Shown here: one piece after another, positions 7,461 to 12,471 of the stretch
Position numbering within the stretch: position 1 is the first letter of the stretch
Layout: each line of letters opens with the position of its first letter
Position numbers and translations under genes: made by a program
The notes under the pieces: model-generated
Databases searched by the model: none
Seen by the model: only the letters and a program-made list of their open reading frames with translations
What the model was told of the DNA's origin: nothing
Assembly (NCBI GenBank): GCA_028277515.1
Contig: JANQGC010000138.1
Location: 1 to 14,604 of the forward strand
DNA: 14,604 bases
Source of the DNA: Anaerolineae bacterium
GTDB taxonomy: Bacteria > Chloroflexota > Anaerolineae > Promineifilales > Promineifilaceae
Direction: 5' to 3'

Positions 7461-8213
7461 TTAAGAAAAGTGTCCATTTTTCGAGGCTTTGACCAGGCCT
7501 TCAAACAAGGCCAACATCGCCGGATCATCTCCGACCAGGTTCTCCGGATGCCATTGTACGGCAATGCCGAAGGGGTGGCCATCGACTTCAAGACCTTCCA
7601 CAACGCCATCCGGGGCAACGGCTGTCACCTTCAACTCTGGGGCAATGTCGCGAACACCTTGATGATGAAGGCTGTTCACCGGTGTCGAATTTTTGCCGAG
7701 CAAGCCTGCCAGGTCGGATTCAGAATCAACCTCAACCGTATGAGGTAAATAATTGCGCAGCCCCTTTCCAAAAAAGTCATGTTTAAGCGCATTGGGATAT
7801 TGGCTGGCCAAATCTTCCCACATTGTGCCGCCCAGCGCGACGTTCAAGATCTGGTGGCCGCGGCAAATAGCCAGGAATGGTTTCTCTAATTTTGTGGCCT
7901 GCTGGGCGATGAAAATTTCGACCCGATCACGATCCGGATCAATATCTCGCAATGCTTCATGAGACCGGCCGCGATAAAACTGGGGCTGGATATCTCCCCC
8001 GCCGGGTAGGACAAGACCATCAAGACGGCCAATTAGTTGAAATAAATCTTGATCATCCAGGCCAAGAGGGATTAGCGTCGGGACCCCGCCCCCTGCCTTC
8101 ACAGCCTCTACATAATCGCGCATGATGGCAAATATCGGTCTATTGCCATCCCGGCTGTGCTTGCGATAAGTTGTGATGCCGATGACCGGCCGTTTTTCTG
8201 CTCTCTGGTCCAT
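7461..8213 (-). CDS. Class I glutamine amidotransferase-like peptidase C26 (PuuD / gamma-glutamyl-GABA hydrolase family)
   Basis: The 250-residue product has the complete catalytic triad of a class I amidotransferase fold: Cys117 in LAICRGHQILNVALGG, and His222 and Glu224 in AVQWHPE. The N-terminal RPVIGITTYRK, DYVEAVKAGGGVP, VLPGGGDIQPQFY and SLHHQGV are typical of the C26 family, which includes PuuD, the hydrolase of gamma-glutamyl-GABA in putrescine degradation. No other Puu gene is nearby, so the exact substrate is uncertain. The frame reaches a TTG at 8258, but that would include a terminator hairpin in the gene. ATG 8213 fits the family N-terminus better, although no Shine-Dalgarno precedes it. 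It may be translated leaderless or by coupling with rplS upstream. Confidence 0.88.
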   Translation of the reverse strand: MDQRAEKRPVIGITTYRKHSRDGNRPIFAIMRDYVEAVKAGGGVPTLIPLGLDDQDLFQLIGRLDGLVLPGGGDIQPQFYRGRSHEALRDIDPDRDRVEIFIAQQATKLEKPFLAICRGHQILNVALGGTMWEDLASQYPNALKHDFFGKGLRNYLPHTVEVDSESDLAGLLGKNSTPVNSLHHQGVRDIAPELKVTAVAPDGVVEGLEVDGHPFGIAVQWHPENLVGDDPAMLALFEGLVKASKNGHFS

Positions 8214-8224
8214 GTGATAAAAGC

Positions 8225-8254
8225 AAAAAGGTGGACCACTTCCCGCGTTCCACC
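8225..8254 (-). terminator. Terminator with T-box-like sequence between rplS and the PuuD-like gene
   Basis: On the - strand GGTGGA (8254-8249) pairs with TCCACC (8235-8230), followed by TTTTT (8229-8225). The left part reads GGGGTGGAACGCGGG, one base short of the T-box signature GGGTGGAACCGCGGG. In T-box leaders this element switches between an antiterminator and a terminator of the same geometry. Only about 70 nt separate it from the rplS stop, short for a full Stem I. It may be a reduced T-box or an ordinary rplS terminator. It ends 11 nt before the ATG of the downstream gene. Confidence 0.55.
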
Positions 8255-8325
8255 CCAAAAATCGATCTCAAACCCAACTGGGTCTGTATTGATTCTACCG
8301 CAAAACTCGCGGAAATTCAGCCTGC

Positions 8326-8688
8326 TTACTTTTTGTAAACGCGCCTTTCCTTCAAACGTGCCGACTTTCCTGTGCGGCCGCGTAAGAAATATAAGTTCGA
8401 TTGGCGCACATATGCATGGCGATGAATGTCAATCTTTTCAATGAGCGGCGAATTTATCAGGAACGTGCGTTCAACGCCAATACCGTTAGAGGCGATACGG
8501 CGCACGGTAAAGTTGCGATTATTGCCACTGCCCCGCAGGCGAATCACGGTCCCGCGAACCATCTGCACGCGTTCGTTGCGCTCGCCAACATTAATGCGCA
8601 CATAAATTGTCACGTTATCCCCAACGTGTAATTCCGAAAAATCCTCTCTCTCTTCGTTGTCAAATGCTTTGAGCAGTAAGTCAGACAT
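8326..8688 (-). CDS. rplS: 50S ribosomal protein L19
   Basis: L19 is a large-subunit protein at the interface with the 30S subunit. The 120-residue product carries the family core FSELHVGDNVTIYVRINVGERNERVQMVRGTVIRLRGSG, then NFTVRRIASNGIGVERTFLINSPLIEKIDIHRHAYVRQSNLYFLRGRTGKSARLKE. The frame extends to 8718, but ATG 8688 gives the normal N-terminus (MSDLLLKAF) and has GGGAG 8 nt upstream. In many bacteria rplS follows rpsP-rimM-trmD; here it stands alone behind its own promoter and hairpin leader. The genes for the PuuD-like enzyme and MurI follow on the same strand beyond a terminator. Confidence 0.96.
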   Translation of the reverse strand: MSDLLLKAFDNEEREDFSELHVGDNVTIYVRINVGERNERVQMVRGTVIRLRGSGNNRNFTVRRIASNGIGVERTFLINSPLIEKIDIHRHAYVRQSNLYFLRGRTGKSARLKERRVYKK

Positions 8689-8705
8689 GACCAGTTCTCC
8701 CAGAG

Positions 8706-8784
8706 CGGGTGCTGTCACCCGGAATGATATGTTTCAATTTCCCTATTTTTTTATTCATGCATAAAGATAGCCCGCCAGGCGGGC
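8706..8784 (-). promoter_or_regulatory. Two-hairpin leader of rplS
   Basis: Between the predicted start of transcription (about 8788) and the L19 start, the - strand RNA can form GCCCGC-CTG-GCGGGC (8784-8770), followed by TATCTTTAT. Next to the Shine-Dalgarno it can form the perfect stem CGGGTG-ACAG-CACCCG (8721-8706). The first could also serve as the fahA terminator. Ribosomal protein leaders often mediate autoregulation, but this one does not obviously match a described L19 leader. Confidence 0.5.
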
Positions 8785-8794
8785 CAGGGTCTGA

Positions 8795-8823
8795 AATATA
8801 GCACGCCTGGAGCGCCCAGGCAA
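8795..8823 (-). promoter_or_regulatory. Extended -10 promoter of rplS
   Basis: On the - strand the -35 TTGCCT (8823-8818) and the -10 TATATT (8800-8795) are exactly 17 nt apart, and the -10 is preceded by TGC, an extended -10. The spacer contains GCCTGG/CCAGGC inverted halves. The start of transcription would be near 8788. Confidence 0.65.
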
Positions 8824-8851
8824 GCAAATGGCAGCATCAATCAAGGATTTC

Positions 8852-10135
8852 TCAGGTATATCTATCATCCTGCGTGACAATGCCGGTTACTTCGCCAAAT
8901 CCCAGCCGGTAACCATCCCCCTGGCAATAGCCACGCAGGATTATCTGGTCGCCATCGGCCAGGTAAGTGCGCTCAACACCTCCCGGTAGCTGAAGCGGCC
9001 GCCGGCCGGCCCAGGTAAGTTCCAACAGCGATCCCAAGGTTCCTTCTTCCGCTCCGCTAATCGTGCCGGTGGCCAGCAGATCGCCGGGACGCAAATTACA
9101 GCCGGTTGCCGTATGGTGTGCTATTTGCTGGCTAAAATCCCAATAGAGGTAGCGAGCATTGGTGCGCGAGATGACCACTTCCTCCGGCATGGCTGAACTT
9201 TTCCAGGCAACTTCCAACATAATATCAAACATGCGATCCCCGTCTGAATGTAAATATGGTAACGGCCGAGGCTCCTGTTCAGGTCCAGGGCAGCGAAAGG
9301 GAGCCAAAGCTTGTAAGGGTACGATCCAGGGTGAGATGGAGGTGGCGAAGTTTTTGGCTAAGAAGGGGCCTAACGGCCGGTACTCCCAACGTTGAATGTC
9401 GCGCGCGCTCCAATCATTGACCAGGACCAGTCCAAATATCTGCTTTTCAGCTTCTTCCACCGGAATCGGTTGGCCGAGTGCATTGCCCGGACCGATAAAG
9501 ATGCCCAACTCTAATTCAAAATCCAGTTCTCTGGTCGGTTCAAAAACCGGTTCTTCCGCTCCGGCCGGTTTGACCTGTCCTCTCGGGCGGCGGATGGGCG
9601 TGCCGCTGACAACGACGGAACTGGCCCGGCCGTGATAGGCGACCGGAAGATGCTTCCAATTGGGTAGCAGCGGATTATCCTTATCGCGAAACATCGAACC
9701 CACATTGGCCGCATGATGTTGGGATGAGTAAAAATCCGTATAATCCCCTATTTGCGCCGGGAGGTGCATCTGCACGGCTGAGCGGGGAATCAAGGCTAGT
9801 CGTCGTAAACGAGCATCATCTTGAAGCAGCCTATTCTGCTCTGAAAGCACATCTTGAATCCGCGCTCGCACACGGGTCCAAACTTCCTGGCCGGCAGCCA
9901 TGAAAGCGTTCAATGTTGGTTGGGAAAAATAATCTTTCTTGTCTGAAATAACATCCGTAAAAATGCCGTGCGCTTCCAGAACGGATAAATCCAATACCCA
10001 ATCGCCAATAGCGACACCGGCTCGCGGGCGGCGGCCGTTTTCATAACTAAATATGCCATAGGGTATATTCTGAATCGGGAAAAGCGAATCGGGAGCAATA
10101 CCTAAAAAAGATTTCAACTGTCTTTTTGAATCCAT
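8852..10135 (-). CDS. fahA: Fumarylacetoacetase
   Basis: This enzyme hydrolyses fumarylacetoacetate to fumarate and acetoacetate, the last step of tyrosine and homogentisate degradation. The 427-residue product is full length. It has the N-terminal SH3-like domain (FPIQNIPYGIFSYENGRRPRAGVAIGDWVLDL) and the catalytic barrel. Residues matching those studied in the mouse enzyme are present: Asp134 and His141 in DYTDFYSSQHHA, Glu207 and Glu209 in LDFELELGIFIG, and Asp241 in VNDWSARDIQRWEY. Also seen are the strongly conserved PVAYHGRASSVVVSGTPIRRP and GDLLATGTISG. No other tyrosine-degradation genes are in the window. The ATG at 10135 fits the family start, but AAGG lies only 1 nt upstream and a terminator ends 9 nt upstream, so its expression is puzzling. 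Confidence 0.96.
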   Translation of the reverse strand: MDSKRQLKSFLGIAPDSLFPIQNIPYGIFSYENGRRPRAGVAIGDWVLDLSVLEAHGIFTDVISDKKDYFSQPTLNAFMAAGQEVWTRVRARIQDVLSEQNRLLQDDARLRRLALIPRSAVQMHLPAQIGDYTDFYSSQHHAANVGSMFRDKDNPLLPNWKHLPVAYHGRASSVVVSGTPIRRPRGQVKPAGAEEPVFEPTRELDFELELGIFIGPGNALGQPIPVEEAEKQIFGLVLVNDWSARDIQRWEYRPLGPFLAKNFATSISPWIVPLQALAPFRCPGPEQEPRPLPYLHSDGDRMFDIMLEVAWKSSAMPEEVVISRTNARYLYWDFSQQIAHHTATGCNLRPGDLLATGTISGAEEGTLGSLLELTWAGRRPLQLPGGVERTYLADGDQIILRGYCQGDGYRLGFGEVTGIVTQDDRYT

Positions 10136-10144
10136 ACCTTATAT

Positions 10145-10173
10145 CAAAAAGCCCCAGCTTGGATGCCGGGGCT
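10145..10173 (-). terminator. Intrinsic terminator of the 66-aa gene, directly upstream of fahA
   Basis: On the - strand AGCCCC (10173-10168) and GGGGCT (10155-10150) form a GC-rich stem with a 12-nt loop, followed by a five-T tract beginning in the stem. It lies 30 nt after the stop of the 66-aa gene and about 10 nt before the fahA start codon, leaving no room for a normal promoter and leader for fahA. Confidence 0.85.
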
Positions 10174-10202
10174 GTTGCCGTTAAATTGCTATGTTGGTCT
10201 GC

Positions 10203-10403
10203 TTACTTTGATTTCTTCAAAACCGGCAAACCGTTCTTCGTCTCGCTGACCACATATCCTGCCGGCACCTCATCTAAAGCGCCTTCATCCTTGATCTCTT
10301 TGGCGAAGAAGTAGATGGTTTGCGTATTTCCACTCTTCAAAGTGGTCTCACGCATATGTAAATAATAAGTGCGATCCTTGGCATTTGTATAACTATAAGC
10401 CAT
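10203..10403 (-). CDS. Small conserved-looking protein of unknown function (66 aa)
   Basis: I do not recognise a named family with certainty, but the sequence looks like a real protein. It begins MAYSYTNAKDRTYYLHMRE, has a central LKSGNTQTIYFFAKEIKDEGALDEVPAGY segment and ends in a basic tail, NGLPVLKKSK. It resembles small uncharacterised proteins with the pattern YYLH, LK-G-QTIYFFA and PAGY found in various bacterial genomes, recalled rather than searched. No membrane span, signal peptide or cysteine is present. AAGGAAGGA lies about 7 nt before the ATG at 10403, a strong ribosome binding site. A clear terminator follows the stop, so it is an independent single-gene transcript. Charge is roughly balanced with a positive C-terminus. 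Function unknown. Confidence 0.8.
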   Translation of the reverse strand: MAYSYTNAKDRTYYLHMRETTLKSGNTQTIYFFAKEIKDEGALDEVPAGYVVSETKNGLPVLKKSK

Positions 10404-10498
10404 TTTTACATTCCTTCCTTACGCTGTCTTGCTTTGCACCAATACAAACTTTTGTGCAGCCAACGGGATGTTTGACAGCATAATTTTGATCTCCGTCA

Positions 10499-10510
10499 GC
10501 CCAATTGGGC
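10499..10510. promoter_or_regulatory. Perfect 12-bp palindrome between divergent genes, operator candidate
   Basis: GCCCAATTGGGC reads identically on both strands. It lies about 95 nt upstream of the 66-aa gene start and 73 nt upstream of the proS -35 box. A dimeric regulator could bind here, but no regulator gene is adjacent and a chance palindrome cannot be excluded. Confidence 0.3.
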
Positions 10511-10582
10511 ATACTAGGACAAAATCAGTCCTGAGGCAACAGATTGGTTCTAAAAATTAGTTGGGGATGAGCGGGAATCGCT

Positions 10583-10611
10583 TTGACGCCCAAATTCTGC
10601 ACTGTTATACT
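10583..10611 (+). promoter_or_regulatory. Strong sigma-70-type promoter of archaeal-type proS
   Basis: The -35 TTGACG (10583-10588) and the -10 TATACT (10606-10611) each match 5 of 6 consensus bases, are separated by 17 nt, and the -10 is preceded by TGT (extended -10). Transcription would begin near 10618, giving a leader of about 112 nt. Confidence 0.75.
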
Positions 10612-10617
10612 CGCTGC

Positions 10618-10729
10618 CTGGCTAAAAATCGACTAATGGTCGGTATGAACCCGGTTTTTGCATTAAATAAATCATTTGGCCGAATTCACTTCAATAGACC
10701 GGGTTTCTTGACTGAAGTAGGAATAAATA
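10618..10729 (+). promoter_or_regulatory. Structured leader of archaeal-type proS with interlocking hairpins
   Basis: Stem A pairs AACCCGGT (10648-10655) with ACCGGGTT (10698-10705). Stem B pairs ATTCACTTCA (10684-10693) with TGAAGT (10713-10718) plus GAAT (10721-10724) around a two-base bulge. The right arm of A falls inside the loop of B, so they must compete or form a pseudoknot. Stem B covers part of the Shine-Dalgarno AGGA (10719-10722). A small CGAC/GTCG hairpin lies just upstream. Pairings are seen; regulation is inferred. Confidence 0.5.
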
Positions 10730-12172
10730 ATGGCGGATAAAGATAAGCTGGTATCGCAAAAAGAAGATTTTAATGAATGGTACAACAGTTTGGTTTTAAA
10801 GGCGGACATGGCCGATTATGGGCCGGCGCGCGGCACTATGATTGTTAAACCTTATGGTTGGGCACTGTGGGAAAATATGCAAAAAGGTCTGGATCGCCGC
10901 TTTAAAGCGACAGGCGTAGAAAATGCAGCCTTCCCCATGCTCATCCCTATGAGCTTTTTACAAAAAGAGGCCAAACACGTGGAGGGTTTCGCCCCGGAAT
11001 TGGCCGTCGTCACGCACGGCGGCGGTGAAGCGTTGGCCGAACCCCTGGTCATCCGGCCGACTTCGGAGACGATTATTGGCCACGCATATGCCAATTGGAT
11101 TCAAAGCTATCGCGACCTACCCCTGCTAATCAACCAGTGGAACAGCGTTGTTCGCTGGGAGAAACGGACCAAGCTCTTTTTACGCACCTCCGAATTCTTC
11201 TGGCAGGAGGGACACACCGCCCATGCCACGGCCGAAGAAGCGGCCGAACGCACGCGCATGATGCTAGAGGTCTACGCTGATTTCGCCATAAACGATGCCG
11301 CGATACCCGTTTTAACCGGCACCAAGTCGGCCGCTGAACGCTTCGCCGGTGCGGAAGATACACAAACAATTGAGGCTATGATGGGTGACCGTAAAGCGTT
11401 ACAATCAGGCACCTCGCATAACCTGGGCCAAAATTTCGCCCGCGCTTTTGATATTCAATACCTGGACCACAACAATGAATTACAATACTGTTGGACCACC
11501 TCCTGGGGTTTCAGCACACGCGTTGTCGGCGCGGTGATCATGGTCCATGGTGATGATTCCGGCGTGGTCATGCCTCCACGTATCGCGCCCATTCATACCG
11601 TGATCATCCCTATTTTCCGCAAAGAAGAGCAGAAAAGCGCGGTCATGCAAGCGGCCGAGCGCATCAGTAGGGAACTGCAAGACACTGGTCTACGCGTCAA
11701 AATTGATGATCGTGAAAACCTTTCGCCCGGATTCAAGTTTAACGATTGGGAACTGCGCGGTGTACCTACACGGGTAGAAATTGGCCCACGCGACCTGGAA
11801 AAGAATTCGGTGGCCCTGGCCCGTCGTGACATTCCCGGCCGGGAGGGCAAACAGTTTGTCTCTCAGCAGGGACTGGCAGGCACTATCTCCGACCTCTTAG
11901 AAGAAATCCAGCAAAATATGCTGGCCCGCGCCACCAAATTCCTGGATGATAATACCCAGGACGTAGATAACTATGCTGATTTCCAGGAAGCCGTGAAAGG
12001 TGGATTCGCCCGCGCCTGGTGGGGTGGTAATGACGAAGAAGAACAGCGCATCAAAGAGGAAACCAAAGCTACCATTCGCTGCTTCCCCTTTGACCAACCG
12101 GGAGGCACAGGCGCTTGTTTTTACACCGGTAAACCGGCCGGCAAAATCGCCGTTTTCGGCCGTGCTTATTAA
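10730..12172 (+). CDS. proS: Prolyl-tRNA synthetase, archaeal/eukaryotic type (no INS editing domain)
   Basis: This class II enzyme charges tRNA-Pro with proline. At 480 residues it has the compact layout of the archaeal/eukaryotic ProRS group. The N-terminus DFNEWYNSLVLKADMADYGPARGTMIVKPYG is typical of the group. The catalytic domain contains VIRPTSE (108-113), motif 2 around RWEKRTKLFLRTSEFFWQEG (142-161), TSHNLGQNF (228-236) and motif 3 WGFSTR (259-264). The anticodon-binding domain (about 287-395) is followed by the C-terminal domain ending FGRAY. That domain normally has four zinc-binding cysteines; only Cys451 and Cys463 remain, because the first pair (WCG-EC) reads WWGGNDEEE here. A TAGGA Shine-Dalgarno precedes the ATG. 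A bacterial-type ProRS gene follows 299 nt downstream, so this cell has two ProRS forms. Confidence 0.95.
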   Translation: MADKDKLVSQKEDFNEWYNSLVLKADMADYGPARGTMIVKPYGWALWENMQKGLDRRFKATGVENAAFPMLIPMSFLQKEAKHVEGFAPELAVVTHGGGEALAEPLVIRPTSETIIGHAYANWIQSYRDLPLLINQWNSVVRWEKRTKLFLRTSEFFWQEGHTAHATAEEAAERTRMMLEVYADFAINDAAIPVLTGTKSAAERFAGAEDTQTIEAMMGDRKALQSGTSHNLGQNFARAFDIQYLDHNNELQYCWTTSWGFSTRVVGAVIMVHGDDSGVVMPPRIAPIHTVIIPIFRKEEQKSAVMQAAERISRELQDTGLRVKIDDRENLSPGFKFNDWELRGVPTRVEIGPRDLEKNSVALARRDIPGREGKQFVSQQGLAGTISDLLEEIQQNMLARATKFLDDNTQDVDNYADFQEAVKGGFARAWWGGNDEEEQRIKEETKATIRCFPFDQPGGTGACFYTGKPAGKIAVFGRAY

Positions 12173-12176
12173 AATA

Positions 12177-12288
12177 CCCGACAGTTGAGAAATAGGACGC
12201 GGACAAGAGCGGATTTCCGCCGATAAAAATTCAGCGTCATCAGCGTGAATCAGCGTCCAATTAATCTTCTCTTTGAAAAAGTGTCGGG
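12177..12288. repeat. Nested inverted/direct repeat element, possible MITE-like or dispersed repeat
   Basis: The outer arms CCCGACA (12177-12183) and TGTCGGG (12282-12288) are inverted. Inside are GGACGC (12195-12200) with GCGTCC (12253-12258), the hairpin GCGGA-TT-TCCGC (12209-12220), and three tandem copies of TCAGCGT (12231, 12240, 12250). No coding potential was seen. The style is that of short dispersed repeats common in many environmental bacterial genomes; whether it recurs elsewhere cannot be seen here. Confidence 0.45.
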
Positions 12289-12333
12289 CAACTAGAAAAA
12301 ATGACACTGGAAACCGGTGTCGCACATTGCGTT

Positions 12334-12459
12334 ATGACTGAATTAGGGATGAACTGGAGCTATCTAATCATATCCGGATTGAGTTTACTGCTTCTCCTGG
12401 CCATACTTGCGGCCATTGGTCTACTCATTTATGGCCTCTTTATCAAGCGCAATGATTAG
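12334..12459 (+). CDS. Putative single-span membrane microprotein (41 aa) between the two proS genes
   Basis: The frame encodes MTELGMNWSYLIISGLSLLL followed by LLAILAAIGLLIYGLFIKRND. About 25 consecutive hydrophobic residues form one clear membrane span, and the short basic tail KR suggests the C-terminus is cytoplasmic. An in-frame ATG at 12301 would add 11 residues, and ATG 12349 with TTAGGG immediately before it would remove 5; the start is uncertain. The stop codon is 12 nt before the start of the downstream proS, whose Shine-Dalgarno AGGA overlaps the stop, so coupling is plausible. The open frame could arise by chance, but a clean span ending in charged residues argues for a real gene. 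No function can be assigned. Confidence 0.5.
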   Translation: MTELGMNWSYLIISGLSLLLLLAILAAIGLLIYGLFIKRND

Positions 12460-12471
12460 GAATTCCTGGCT

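Larger units (their letters stand above)
10404..10729. other. 326-nt intergenic region between divergent 66-aa gene and archaeal-type proS
   Basis: The left half contains the untranslated leader of the 66-aa gene, a perfect 12-bp palindrome (10499-10510) and a small AGGAC/GTCCT hairpin (10515-10531). The right half has a strong + strand promoter and a structured leader for proS. I found no convincing promoter for the 66-aa gene, no tRNA, and no T-box signature (GGGTGG-ACC). Confidence 0.6.

Noticed and set aside
10404..10729. T-box riboswitch upstream of the archaeal-type proS
   Set aside because: No GGGTGG-ACC signature and no terminator of the right form; the stems present are of another type.
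11897..12325. 142-codon - strand frame across the 3' end of the first proS
   Set aside because: It mostly mirrors the proS coding sequence and has no family resemblance or ribosome binding site.
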